64,000 nucleotides of DNA. Origin: Pseudoxanthomonas indica (lineage in GTDB: Bacteria; Pseudomonadota; Gammaproteobacteria; Xanthomonadales; Xanthomonadaceae). Numbering within the stretch: position 1 is the first letter of the stretch; every line of letters begins with the position of its first letter. Positions 18,139 to 27,192 of the stretch are shown here, in pieces. The notes under the pieces were generated by a model that was not told the DNA's origin, did not search any database, and worked only from the letters and a program-made list of their open reading frames with translations. The stretch lies in contig NZ_FUZV01000002.1 of NCBI RefSeq assembly GCF_900167565.1, positions 496,001-560,000 on the forward strand. The letters are read 5' to 3'. The translations under genes and the position numbers were made by a program.

Positions 18139-18789
18139 ATGCTGGGTATTGGCGCATTCAAGCAACGCATGCCGCGACCGGAAGAAGCATTGCCCGGGCG
18201 CTCGCAGCCCTTGCCGCTGCATGACAGCCACTTCGTGCATGGCCGGCCGTTGCGGGTGGATACCACCGGCCTGCTCACGGTCGAGTTCGGTCTGGGCTGT
18301 TTCTGGGGCGCCGAGCGCAAGTTCTGGTCGCTACCGGGCGTCTACACCACTGCCGTGGGCTATGCCGGCGGTGCCACGCCCAATCCCACCTATGAAGAAG
18401 TGTGCTCCGGCCTGACCGGCCACAACGAAGTGGTGCGCGTGGTCTACGACCCGAAACAGATCAGCTTCGAACAGCTCCTGCAGGTGTTCTGGGAGAACCA
18501 CGATCCCACTCAGGGCATGCGCCAGGGCAATGACGTAGGCACCCAATACCGATCCGCGATCCTCTGCCACAGCGCCGAACAGCGCGATGCAGCCCTGGCC
18601 AGCCGTGAGGCTTACCAGCAGCGGCTGCGTGAGGCGGGGTATCCGGACATCACCACCGAGATCGTCTACCCGGCGCCGGAGTTCTACTTCGCCGAGGACT
18701 ACCACCAGCAGTACCTGGCCAAGAATCCGAACGGCTACTGCGGGCTGGGGGGAACCGGGGTGAGCTGTTCAATCGGCCTGGATGCCTGA
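18139..18789 (+). CDS. msrA: peptide-methionine (S)-S-oxide reductase MsrA
   Basis: Reduces the S-epimer of methionine sulfoxide in proteins or free methionine, using thioredoxin. The catalytic motif GLGCFWGAE places the nucleophilic Cys at residue 54. [15 protein letters not shown], the downstream core and [11 protein letters not shown] complete the family signature. A Cys in the C-terminal [10 protein letters not shown] tail is the likely resolving residue. The 216-residue length and the roughly 45-residue N-terminal arm match the E. coli-type MsrA. GAGG precedes the ATG. Confidence 0.96.
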   Translation: MLGIGAFKQRMPRPEEALPGRSQPLPLHDSHFVHGRPLRVDTTGLLTVEFGLGCFWGAERKFWSLPGVYTTAVGYAGGATPNPTYEEVCSGLTGHNEVVRVVYDPKQISFEQLLQVFWENHDPTQGMRQGNDVGTQYRSAILCHSAEQRDAALASREAYQQRLREAGYPDITTEIVYPAPEFYFAEDYHQQYLAKNPNGYCGLGGTGVSCSIGLDA

Positions 18790-19172
18790 GAAGGCGTCGC
18801 ACGCACCAAGCGAGCGGTACTCGCCCGATGAGTCGAGGTGGCCGTCGCGAGCGGCAAGGGACGTCCGTCTCCGATCATGAAATTGATTTCGCTTGCAACC
18901 GATGCTTCCGCTTCATGACTTCCTTCATGGGGAACAGCGGCCATGTGAAAGGGGGGCATCCCGGCCACTAGGCGTGAATTTCTTGTCTACGTGCACAGCC
19001 AAATCACTGATATATAAGGATATTTTCTAGTCAGAGTGTAATTTACATTCCGCTCATCTCCGTAAAACTTACGTTATTCTTCGGTCACCAGGCGTTTAAC
19101 TTCGCGCCTGCCATTCGATTCGGGGATGCACGTTCCTGGTCTTCAATATTTGACACGAGAGAGAGAGCACTG
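18790..19172 (+). other. gene-free region upstream of the first TonB receptor
   Basis: This 383-bp stretch holds no convincing gene. The first 190 bp are GC-rich with no clear signal. From about 18980 it turns AT-rich and contains the presumed control region of the receptor gene (TCAGA, GTAATT, CGTAA and TTACG boxes at 19031-19073). A run of GAGA repeats forms the ribosome-binding region just before 19173. No terminator was seen after msrA. Confidence 0.6.
19031..19073 (+). promoter_or_regulatory. AT-rich control region of TonB receptor 1
   Basis: Contains TCAGA (19031), an imperfect palindrome TGTAA-T-TTACA (19037-19047) and an inverted repeat CGTAA-N3-TTACG (19061-19073). TCAGA and CGTAA are exactly 30 bp apart, as in the second receptor's upstream region. 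TTTACA and TAAAAC could be a -35/-10 pair with a 15-bp spacer. This is a shared promoter or operator candidate; the regulator is unknown. Confidence 0.45.
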
Positions 19173-22169
19173 ATGACTACCCACAAGGGTCGTAACTATT
19201 GGTCGGCGGGCGTCAAACGCACCGCGCTGAGCCTCGCACTGACTGCCTGCTTCGCGGGCGGCGTGCAAGCGCAATCGAACACCTCGGGCTCCGTTTTCGG
19301 TACGGCTGCGAGCGGCGACACCATTACTGTCGTCAACACCCAGACCGGCCTGAGCCGTACCGTCACGGCCAATGCTGATGGCACGTACCGCGTCTCTGCA
19401 CTGCCGGCCGGTGACTACAAAGTCACCCGTTCGAGCGCTGCAGGCGAATCCAGCGAGCGGACTACGCGCGTCAACACGGGCGCCGGCGCCAATGTGTCGT
19501 TCGTGACGGCTGCTGCTTCGTCCGAAACCAGCAATCTCGACGCCGTGACTGTCATCGGTGCCTCGGCCGTCAACCCGATCGACGTTTCCTCGGTCGAGTC
19601 GGTCACCATCCTGACCGAAGCCCAGATCGATCGCATCCCCGTGCCGCGCAGCGTCACCAACGTCGCACTGCTGGCACCGGGCACCGTGCGCGGCGACGGC
19701 CGCTTCGGCAACCTGGCATCGTTCGGTGGTTCGTCGGTCGCTGAAAACGTCTACTACATCAACGGTTTCAACGTCACCAACATCGTCAACGGTCTCGCCT
19801 TCTCGGAGCTGCCGTTCGAAGCCATCCAGGAACAGCAAATCAAGACCGGCGGCTACGGCGCTGAATTTGGCCGTTCGCTGGGCGGCGTGATCAACATCAC
19901 CACCAAGCAAGGTACGAACGAGTGGAAGGCCGGCGCCAACGTCTTCTACAGTCCCGATTCGCTGGCCTCCGGCACGCCGCTGGCCTACGACCCCGAGCGC
20001 GATGGCAGCTACCGCATTGTCGACACTGACTCCAAGAAGGACTCCGTGGTCTACAACGTGTATGGCGGCGGTCCGCTGATCAAGGACCGCCTGTTCTTCT
20101 TCGGCCTGTTCCAAGGCACAAAGGAAGACGAAATCCTGAACTATGCCGCCGGCCATGACAGCAGCACGCTGGACTCGCCGCAGGGCCTGGTGAAGTTGGA
20201 CTGGTACATCAGCGACAACCACCGTCTTGAATTGACCGCGTTCCGTGACAAAGAAGTCACCGACGGCATCACCTACAGTCGCGCAGACGGCGACTTCACG
20301 ATTGGTGGGGGCACCCGCACCGGTACATTCCGCACCGAGACGGGTGGCGACAACTACATCGGCCGTTGGACCGGTTACATCACCGAGAACCTCACCCTGT
20401 CGGCCCTGTACGGCAAGGGCAAGTACTCGCGCGGTGAAGTCAATTCCAACGCCGCCGATTGCCCGGTTGTCATCGACGTCCGCAGCAGCGGCACGCCGCC
20501 GCTCGGCGCCAGCGGTTGCTGGGTCGGTACCGGCGTGGTCGGTATTCCCGATGCAGGTGACGAGCGCACTGCATGGCGCTTCGACGGTGAGTGGGTGCTG
20601 GGCGACCACACCGTCCGCTTTGGTCTGGACGACGAAACCTTCGAAACCGTCGACGGCAGCGAGTACTCGGGTGCAGGCTACTGGCGCTATCTGAATGCGT
20701 CTCCGGGTGCACGTCTGGCGAACGGTGCCATCGTGCCGGACGGCGTGACCGAAGTCGTCCGCTTCCGCTACTTCGGTAACGGCGGCAACTTCGAAACCCA
20801 GAACAGCGCGTGGTACCTGGAAGATACCTGGCAGATCACCGACACCCTGAACCTGTACGGCGGCATCCGCAACGAATCGTTCAAGAACCTCAATTCGAAC
20901 GGCGGTGCATTCGTCGACATCAAGGACACCTGGGCGCCGCGCCTTGGCTTCTCGTGGGACGTCAACGGCGACTCGACCTTCAAGGTCTTCGGTAATGCTG
21001 GTCGCTACTACATCCCGGTCTATTCCAACACCAACGTCCGACTGGCTGGTGCCGAACTTGATTACCAGGAGTTCTACACCTTCTCCGCGATTGATCCGGT
21101 GACCGGTGTTCCGACCCTGGGAACCGAAATCGGCACGCGCTCGTACACCAGCAGCGGTGAAGTCCCCGATCCGCGCGCCGTGGTCGACAACGATCTGGAC
21201 CCGATGTACCAGGATGAATACATCGCTGGCATCCAGTTCCAGCTGGCTCCCAACTGGACCGCAGGCGTACGTGCGATCTATCGCGAGCTGAAGTCGGGCA
21301 TGGACGATATCTGTTCGGGTGACGGCGCTGAAGCCTGGGCTTTGCAGAACGGCTACAGCGAAGATCAGGCTGGCGCCATCGCCGAAGCCCTGAGCCACTG
21401 CTTCCTGACCAACCCGGGCCAGAATCTCTCGGCCAATGTTGATCTGGATGGCACCGGTGAGCTGTCGGTGGTCAACATCCCGGCTACGGCAATCGGCATT
21501 CCGGAAGCCAAGCGCAAGTATTCGGCCCTTGAGTTCATGCTGGAAAAGGCGTGGGACAACAAGTGGTTCATGTCAGCTTCGTATACCTTCGCCAAGAGCA
21601 AGGGCAACACCGAAGGCTACGTCAAGTCTGATAATGGCCAGGGCGACGCAGGCATCACCCAGGACTTCGACTATCCGGGTCTGATGGACGGTTCCTACGG
21701 CTACCTGCCGAACGATCGTCGCCACAGCTTCAAGCTGTTCGGTGCGTACGCTCTGACCGACGAACTGCGTATCGGTGCCAACCTGCTGGTGCAGAGCGGT
21801 CGTCCGGTCAACTGCTTCGGTATCTACCCGGCAGACGGCCCGGATCAGCACGCGTCCGGCTACGGCGTGGCTTCGTTCTACTGCGGCGCCAATGGCAGCT
21901 ACGACTACGCCAACAGCCTGCACCCGCGTGGTACCTCCGGCCGCGTGCCGTGGGTGCGTACGCTGGATCTGCAGTTGGCCTATGAGCCGCAGTGGGCTCC
22001 GGGTCTGAACTTCCGCATCGACGTCAACAACGTTCTCGACAGCGACGACTACTATCGCGTCCAGGACAACTGGGACGCCGGCGCGGGCGAGAAGATTTAC
22101 GACTACAAGAATCCGCGTGGCTTCGTCGCCCCGCGTAGCGTGATGTTCTCGATTGGCTACGACTTCTAA
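19173..22169 (+). CDS. Oar-like TonB-dependent receptor with carboxypeptidase-type regulatory domain (paralogue 1)
   Basis: Outer-membrane beta-barrel of 998 residues for TonB-driven uptake of an unknown ligand. The signal peptide is long (about 1-33, KRTALSLALTACFAGG then VQAQ). A carboxypeptidase-regulatory-like beta-sandwich follows (about 36-110), a TonB-box-like LDAVTVIG (about 123-130), a plug (about 145-250, with GGYGAEFGRSLGGVINITT) and a barrel. The barrel contains NDRRHSFKLFG and ends in the aromatic Tyr-Asp-Phe expected for BAM insertion. A GAGAGA Shine-Dalgarno precedes the ATG. It is paralogous to the next receptor, but the extracellular loops differ, suggesting different ligands. 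Confidence 0.93.
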   Translation: MTTHKGRNYWSAGVKRTALSLALTACFAGGVQAQSNTSGSVFGTAASGDTITVVNTQTGLSRTVTANADGTYRVSALPAGDYKVTRSSAAGESSERTTRVNTGAGANVSFVTAAASSETSNLDAVTVIGASAVNPIDVSSVESVTILTEAQIDRIPVPRSVTNVALLAPGTVRGDGRFGNLASFGGSSVAENVYYINGFNVTNIVNGLAFSELPFEAIQEQQIKTGGYGAEFGRSLGGVINITTKQGTNEWKAGANVFYSPDSLASGTPLAYDPERDGSYRIVDTDSKKDSVVYNVYGGGPLIKDRLFFFGLFQGTKEDEILNYAAGHDSSTLDSPQGLVKLDWYISDNHRLELTAFRDKEVTDGITYSRADGDFTIGGGTRTGTFRTETGGDNYIGRWTGYITENLTLSALYGKGKYSRGEVNSNAADCPVVIDVRSSGTPPLGASGCWVGTGVVGIPDAGDERTAWRFDGEWVLGDHTVRFGLDDETFETVDGSEYSGAGYWRYLNASPGARLANGAIVPDGVTEVVRFRYFGNGGNFETQNSAWYLEDTWQITDTLNLYGGIRNESFKNLNSNGGAFVDIKDTWAPRLGFSWDVNGDSTFKVFGNAGRYYIPVYSNTNVRLAGAELDYQEFYTFSAIDPVTGVPTLGTEIGTRSYTSSGEVPDPRAVVDNDLDPMYQDEYIAGIQFQLAPNWTAGVRAIYRELKSGMDDICSGDGAEAWALQNGYSEDQAGAIAEALSHCFLTNPGQNLSANVDLDGTGELSVVNIPATAIGIPEAKRKYSALEFMLEKAWDNKWFMSASYTFAKSKGNTEGYVKSDNGQGDAGITQDFDYPGLMDGSYGYLPNDRRHSFKLFGAYALTDELRIGANLLVQSGRPVNCFGIYPADGPDQHASGYGVASFYCGANGSYDYANSLHPRGTSGRVPWVRTLDLQLAYEPQWAPGLNFRIDVNNVLDSDDYYRVQDNWDAGAGEKIYDYKNPRGFVAPRSVMFSIGYDF

Positions 22170-22198
22170 TAGCTGCTCGAATTTGTAGATGAGTCAGA

Positions 22199-22230
22199 GG
22201 GCCGCCATGGCGACATGGCGGCCCTTTTTT
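22199..22230 (+). terminator. Rho-independent terminator after TonB receptor 1
   Basis: GGGCCGCCATG pairs perfectly with CATGGCGGCCC around a GCGA loop and is followed by six T. It lies 30 bp after the receptor stop. Confidence 0.93.
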
Positions 22231-22269
22231 GTGCAACACAGCATGAAACGTTCACTTATTCTTTACAAA

Positions 22270-22317
22270 TCAGAACGTAATTGTAATTTTGTAATTTTTC
22301 GTAAAGAAGGTCTTACG
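22270..22317 (+). promoter_or_regulatory. AT-rich control region of TonB receptor 2
   Basis: TCAGA (22270) and CGTAA (22300) are 30 bp apart, as in the first receptor's upstream region, and CGTAA-N8-TTACG (22300-22317) forms an inverted repeat. TTGTAA with TAAAGA, spacer 15, occupies the same relative places as the candidate -35/-10 of receptor 1. The resemblance suggests the gene and its control region duplicated together. Confidence 0.45.
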
Positions 22318-22404
22318 CTCTGCGCGACCGGCTCGCCGGTTAACAAGGTGTTAATTATCCGGGATTACCCGGAGGCCCATAAGTCCTGAGCGGAGAGAGC
22401 GCAG

Positions 22405-25400
22405 ATGGCAAGTAACAAACGAAACTGTTTTTCCAAGCATGCAAAACGCACTGCGCTTAGCTTGGCGCTAGGTGCATGTTTCATCGGTGGTGTTCACGCG
22501 CAATCCAATACGGCCGGCGCCATCGCAGGTCGTGCCTCGGCCGGCGATACGATCACGATCACCAGCCCGAGTACCGGCTTCACCCGCACCGTGACGGTCG
22601 GCGCCGACGGCACCTTCCGCTTCTCCGCGCTGCCCACGGGCCAGTACACCGTCACCAGCAGTGCCGGTGGCAGTCGCAACGTTGCAGTCAATGTGGGTAC
22701 GGCAGCGAATGCCGATTTTGTGTCTGCAGTCGCGAGTGGTGGTGGCGCCACCACGCTCGACGCCGTGCAGGTCGTGGGTACGGGTTTCATCAATCCCATC
22801 GACGTCACTTCGGTGGAATCCAACACCATCCTGACCGCAGAGCAGATCGCCAAGATTCCCGTGCCGCGTGACACCACCAGCGTTGCGCTGCTGGCTCCGG
22901 GCACCGTGCGTGGTGATGCTGCGTTCGGCAACCTGGCTTCGTTCGGTGGCGCATCCGTCGCCGAAAACCAGTACTTCATCAACGGCTTCAACATCACCAA
23001 CTCGTTCCGCAGTCTGAACTTCTCGCAGGTGCCGTTTGAAGCCATCGCCGAACAGCAGATCAAAACCGGCGGCTATGGCGCGGAATTCGGTCGCTCGCTC
23101 GGCGGCGTAGTCAACCAGGTCACCAAGCGCGGCACCAATGAGTTCCACGCTGGCGCCAACATTTTCTACACGCCGGAAAGCCTGACCGCCAATACCGACA
23201 ACATCTACCTGCGCAACGGCACCCTGCGCCAGGACAATTCGCGTGATGAAGGCTGGGCGGCTACGGCGGCCGTATGGGCCAGCGGTGCGCTGATCAAGGA
23301 CACCTTGTTCGCCTACGCGCTGCTGCAGTACGGCAAGACCGAAAACGATGCCTGGGGCAACGTCCTGTCGCCCAACAACACCAACACCAAGGTCAAGAAT
23401 CCGAACTGGCTGTTGAAGATGGACTGGCGCATCAATGACAGCAACCTGCTGGAATTGACCGCCTTCTCCGACAAGCAGAAGACGGACATCGACACCTACG
23501 TCAATCCGCTCGGCCAGGTCGCACGTGAAGACTACATCGGCACGCTGAAGAACGAGCAGGGTGGTGAAAACTACGTGCTCAAGTACACGGGCTACTTCAC
23601 CGACAATCTGACCTTCTCGGCATTGGCTGGCCACGGCGAATTCTCGCGTGCGCAGAAGCTGATCACCGCCGATGGCCAGAACATCAGCTACAGCGGCGAC
23701 CTGAACCAGACGCTGGGTGGTTGCCCCTTCATCCTGGACGTGCGTCCGGTCTATCGCCGCGACATCACCGGTGCGTACTACAGCCGATGCAACGTGGCGG
23801 CTGGCGCGCTGTTGCAGCGTGACGATTCCAAGGACACCCGCGATCAGTTCCGCATCGACGTGGACTGGCAGCTGGGTGATCACTTGCTGAAATTCGGCTA
23901 CGACCTGGACGATTACGAGTCCGTGGCCGGCCAGGCGAACGAAGGCGGCCTGCTGTGGCGCTATTCGACCATCGATCCCACCCCGCTGCTACCGGCTTCG
24001 GGTGACGAGTTCGACGTCGTCCGTCAGCAGACCACCACGTCCGGCGCCGTGCTGGAAGTCAAGCAGCGCGCGTTCTACATCCAGGACAGCTGGAACGTCA
24101 CCGACACGTTCATCGCTTACCTGGGTCTGCGTTGGGACACGTTCGAAAACATCAACGGTTCCGGTCAGAGCTACGTGAAGATCGACAACCAGTTTGGTCC
24201 GCGTCTGGGCTTCTCGTGGGACGTCAACGGCGATTCGACCTTCAAGCTGTTCGGTAATGCCGGTCGCTACGCCCTGCCGCTGACTCCGAGCGTGGCCTTG
24301 CGTGGCGCCAGCGCCTCGGTGTTCACCCGCCGCACCTGGAACTTCACCGGTGTGGATCCCGTCACTGGCGAACCCGTCCTCGGTACGCCGCGCAACAACA
24401 TCTCCTACCTCAACGGTGAAGATGGTCGTGGCAAGGATCCGCTGACGATTGCTTCCAAGAACCTCGATCCGCAGTACCAGGACGAGTACATCCTGGGCTT
24501 CCAGGCGGCGCTCACCCAGAACCTGAGCCTGGGCATGCGCGGTATTTACCGCGAGTTGAAGGCGGCGATCGACGACAACTGCGACTACACCGCCATCATG
24601 GACGCAAACGGCCTGACCCCCGACGAAGATGGCGTGTGGCGTAATGCCGACGGTCGTGCCGCCAACATCCCGGGTCCGGGCTTCCCGTACTGCCGCATGT
24701 TCAACCCGGGTGAGGACGCGGTGTTCGTCACCGATCTCTACGGCGACGGCAACTACGTCACCAACACGATTGAAGGCTCGCGTCTGAGCCCGAAGGCCAA
24801 GCGTACCTACTCGGCCCTGGAAATCTTCGTGGACGGCAGCTGGGACAAGTTCTTCCTGCAGGGTTCGTACACCTACGCCAAGAGCAAGGGCAACACCGAA
24901 GGCGGCGTGAAGTCGGACATCGGTCAGGCGGACACCAACGTCACCCAGGACTTCGACTACATCGAGCTGACCGAGAACACCTTTGGTTATCTGCCCAACG
25001 ATCGCCGCCACAGCTTCAAGCTGTTCGGCAACTACGAGATCAGCGACGAGTGGTCGGTCGGCGGCAACCTGCTGGTGCAGTCGGGTCGTCCGTACAACTG
25101 CCTGGGCGTGCTGGATCGCGATCCCAACCGCGAACCCGGCGATCCGCCGAGCCAGCCGCGCCCGATTGGTACGTACAACCCGCATCCGTACGGTGCCTCG
25201 TTCATGCGCTGCAACAACGTCCCGGTACCTCGTGGTACGGCCGGACGTCTGCCGTGGACGACGAACTTCGACTTGAACATTGCCTACCGTCCGTCGTTTG
25301 CCGAAGGCCTGCAGTTCAAGGTCGACGTGTTCAACCTCTTCGATACGCAGAAGACGATCGGCGTCAACGAAGTGGCGGAAGATCCGGTGTCGGGCCTGCC

Positions 25401-25476
25401 GGTGGAGACCTACCTGTCGGCGGCTGCGTTGCAGGCGCCTCGCACGGTTCGCTTCATGGTGCAGTACGACTTCTGA
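22405..25476 (+). CDS. Oar-like TonB-dependent receptor with carboxypeptidase-type regulatory domain (paralogue 2)
   Basis: Second outer-membrane receptor, 1023 residues, with the same architecture as its neighbour: signal peptide (about 1-33, KRTALSLALGACFIGG then VHAQ), regulatory beta-sandwich, TonB-box-like LDAVQVVG (about 118-125), plug with GGYGAEFGRSLGG, and a barrel ending Tyr-Asp-Phe. Blocks such as GFSWDVNGDSTFK, TYAKSKGNTEG and NDRRHSFKLFG are near-identical between the two, while the loops between them diverge. GGAGAG precedes the ATG. The gene has its own upstream region and terminator, so it is a separate transcription unit. Ligand unknown. Confidence 0.93.
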   Translation: MASNKRNCFSKHAKRTALSLALGACFIGGVHAQSNTAGAIAGRASAGDTITITSPSTGFTRTVTVGADGTFRFSALPTGQYTVTSSAGGSRNVAVNVGTAANADFVSAVASGGGATTLDAVQVVGTGFINPIDVTSVESNTILTAEQIAKIPVPRDTTSVALLAPGTVRGDAAFGNLASFGGASVAENQYFINGFNITNSFRSLNFSQVPFEAIAEQQIKTGGYGAEFGRSLGGVVNQVTKRGTNEFHAGANIFYTPESLTANTDNIYLRNGTLRQDNSRDEGWAATAAVWASGALIKDTLFAYALLQYGKTENDAWGNVLSPNNTNTKVKNPNWLLKMDWRINDSNLLELTAFSDKQKTDIDTYVNPLGQVAREDYIGTLKNEQGGENYVLKYTGYFTDNLTFSALAGHGEFSRAQKLITADGQNISYSGDLNQTLGGCPFILDVRPVYRRDITGAYYSRCNVAAGALLQRDDSKDTRDQFRIDVDWQLGDHLLKFGYDLDDYESVAGQANEGGLLWRYSTIDPTPLLPASGDEFDVVRQQTTTSGAVLEVKQRAFYIQDSWNVTDTFIAYLGLRWDTFENINGSGQSYVKIDNQFGPRLGFSWDVNGDSTFKLFGNAGRYALPLTPSVALRGASASVFTRRTWNFTGVDPVTGEPVLGTPRNNISYLNGEDGRGKDPLTIASKNLDPQYQDEYILGFQAALTQNLSLGMRGIYRELKAAIDDNCDYTAIMDANGLTPDEDGVWRNADGRAANIPGPGFPYCRMFNPGEDAVFVTDLYGDGNYVTNTIEGSRLSPKAKRTYSALEIFVDGSWDKFFLQGSYTYAKSKGNTEGGVKSDIGQADTNVTQDFDYIELTENTFGYLPNDRRHSFKLFGNYEISDEWSVGGNLLVQSGRPYNCLGVLDRDPNREPGDPPSQPRPIGTYNPHPYGASFMRCNNVPVPRGTAGRLPWTTNFDLNIAYRPSFAEGLQFKVDVFNLFDTQKTIGVNEVAEDPVSGLPVETYLSAAALQAPRTVRFMVQYDF

Positions 25477-25499
25477 TCCACTGCGTCACGCAAGACAGG

Positions 25500-25529
25500 G
25501 CGGCCACCTTCGGGTGGCCGCTTTTTTTT
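25500..25529 (+). terminator. Rho-independent terminator after TonB receptor 2
   Basis: GCGGCCACC pairs with GGTGGCCGC around a stable TTCG tetraloop and is followed by eight T. The next gene starts only 15 bp after the T run. Confidence 0.95.
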
Positions 25530-25532
25530 GCG

Positions 25533-25538
25533 TATCAT
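25533..25538 (+). promoter_or_regulatory. -10-like element of the sulfotransferase gene (leaderless candidate)
   Basis: TATCAT lies 3 bp after the terminator T run and ends 6 nt before the ATG. Any -35 would fall inside the terminator stem, and none is clear. Confidence 0.4.
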
Positions 25539-25544
25539 TTGTCA

Positions 25545-27107
25545 ATGACCGTTTCGATCGTAGAGTTGAGCCGCCAGGCAGAGCAGTTCGCGGGCCAGCG
25601 TGACTGGGATCGCGCCAAGGCCGTTTACCACGCCATCCTGGCGCAGCAGCCGCAGCACGCGGCCACCCTGGTGCAGCTTTCCTACGTGGAATCGTTGCAG
25701 GGCCACTACCGCGCCGCGCACGATTACGCCTTGCACGCCGTCCAGGCCCATCCGCGCGACCTGGACGTGGTGGCGGAGCTGGTCAAGCGGCTGCGCACCT
25801 TCAACGAAGCCGAGGCATTGCACGCGCTGCTGGCGAGGCTGGGGCCAACCGACCGCATTCCTATCCCCTTGCTGATCGCGCTGGCCGCGCAGCTGAGTTA
25901 TCTCAACGAGCAGGACAAGGCGCTGGCGCTGTTGGACGAAGCCAAGCGTGGTGATCCCGACTACCCACCCACCTTGCTGGCGCGCGCGCAGGTGCTGACC
26001 TACCTGGGCCGCTTCTCCGGTGCCGAGCAGGATCTGCAACATTGCCTTCGACGCGCCCCGGACATCGCCCAGGGCTGGTGGCTGATCTCGCGCCTGCGCA
26101 AGCAGAGCAGGGACGCCAACCACATCGATCGCCTGCGTCGCCTGCTGGCCATGCCGGGGCGGCGCGCCGAGGATGTCGCGATGCTCGGCATGTCCCTGCA
26201 CAAGGAACTGGACGACATCGGTGACTACGCCGGTGCCGGCGAAGCGCTGAGCCTGGCCTGCCGCGCCAAGCGCTCCACGCTGAAGTACGACAGCGACGAA
26301 TCGCGGCGCCTGGTCGATGCGCTGATTGCGTTGCCGGTGGCCAAGCCGGTGGTGCTACCTGACGATGCGCCGGCCCGCACGCCGTTGTTCATCCTGGGCA
26401 TGCATCGCTCCGGCACCACCTTGCTCGAACAATTGCTGGACGGCCATAGCCAGGTCCATGGCGTGGGCGAACTCTACGACTTCACCAGCCAGATGCGCTG
26501 GGCCACCGATTACCATTGCCGCGGCGTGATCGATGAGACCCTGGTGCGCCGCGCCCATGCTGGCGTGGATTTCGCCAGCGTCGGCGCGGGCTATCTGCGC
26601 AAGATGGAATGGCGGCTGGACGCGCGGCCCTGTTTCACCGACAAGCTGCCGTCCAACTTCCTCAATATCGGTTTCATCTGCCAGGCGCTGCCGCAGGCGC
26701 GCATCCTGCACATGGTGCGCGACCCGGTGGAGATCTGTTTCTCCAATCTGCGCGAGTTGTTCTCCGACGCCAACCCGTACTCGTACGACCAGCGCGAGCT
26801 GGCGCTGTATTACCGCCAGTACGAGCGCCTGATGGCGCATTGGAAGCAGGCGTACCCGGGGCGGATACTCGACGTGGATTACAGCCGCCTGACCCGCGAC
26901 ACCGAAGCGGTCCTGCGCGAGGTCAGCGATTTCTGCGGCTTGCCGTTCGAACCGGCGATGTTGGCCTTGCAGGACCGCAAACGCGGCGTGGCCACCGCCA
27001 GCGCGGTGCAGGTGCGCAACCAGGTGGTGGCGCTGGAGAAGCCCAAGTGGGCGCCCTACGAAAGCTACCTGCAGCCCCTGACCCAGACCCTGGCCAACCC
27101 GGGCTGA
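25545..27107 (+). CDS. TPR-containing sulfotransferase-family protein
   Basis: A 520-residue cytoplasmic protein with two halves. Residues 1 to about 240 are tetratricopeptide-like helical repeats (AEQFAGQRDWDRAKAVYHAIL and similar). Residues about 280-500 are a sulfotransferase domain with the 5'-phosphosulfate-binding loop GMHRSGTT (285-292) and the 3'-phosphate region MVRDPVEICFSN. Known members transfer sulfate from PAPS; acceptor unknown. The ATG at 25545 has no Shine-Dalgarno but a -10-like TATCAT 6 nt upstream. The frame is open upstream through the receptor gene and that part is rejected. It follows the TonB receptor pair. Confidence 0.9.
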   Translation: MTVSIVELSRQAEQFAGQRDWDRAKAVYHAILAQQPQHAATLVQLSYVESLQGHYRAAHDYALHAVQAHPRDLDVVAELVKRLRTFNEAEALHALLARLGPTDRIPIPLLIALAAQLSYLNEQDKALALLDEAKRGDPDYPPTLLARAQVLTYLGRFSGAEQDLQHCLRRAPDIAQGWWLISRLRKQSRDANHIDRLRRLLAMPGRRAEDVAMLGMSLHKELDDIGDYAGAGEALSLACRAKRSTLKYDSDESRRLVDALIALPVAKPVVLPDDAPARTPLFILGMHRSGTTLLEQLLDGHSQVHGVGELYDFTSQMRWATDYHCRGVIDETLVRRAHAGVDFASVGAGYLRKMEWRLDARPCFTDKLPSNFLNIGFICQALPQARILHMVRDPVEICFSNLRELFSDANPYSYDQRELALYYRQYERLMAHWKQAYPGRILDVDYSRLTRDTEAVLREVSDFCGLPFEPAMLALQDRKRGVATASAVQVRNQVVALEKPKWAPYESYLQPLTQTLANPG

Positions 27108-27159
27108 CCGCGTTTTACCCGGGCCCCGACGGGCCTGATGCCGCTGCCGGATCGGCCTT

Positions 27160-27187
27160 AAACCTTTCCGGCGATCCCCACATCCAA
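27160..27187 (+). promoter_or_regulatory. possible ECF-type promoter of the sigma factor operon
   Basis: AAACCTTT (27160-27167) and CATCCAA (27181-27187) resemble the AAC-containing -35 and the -10 used by autoregulated ECF sigma factors. AAGGG just before the ATG is the ribosome-binding site. Confidence 0.35.
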
Positions 27188-27192
27188 GGGAT

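Noticed and set aside
18735..18968. A 77-codon minus-strand frame in the region between msrA and the TonB receptor
   Set aside because: No ribosome site, no recognisable motif, and it overlaps the msrA end.
19143..21398. A 751-codon minus-strand frame
   Set aside because: It mirrors the first TonB receptor. Repeated Val/Asp/Gly composition comes from the opposite strand.
22289..22307. A second reading of the receptor 2 promoter (TTGTAA at 22289)
   Set aside because: The spacer to the -10 would be only 7 bp.
25050..25544. N-terminal extension of the sulfotransferase frame
   Set aside because: It runs through the TonB receptor gene and the terminator. The family start and the -10 box support 25545.
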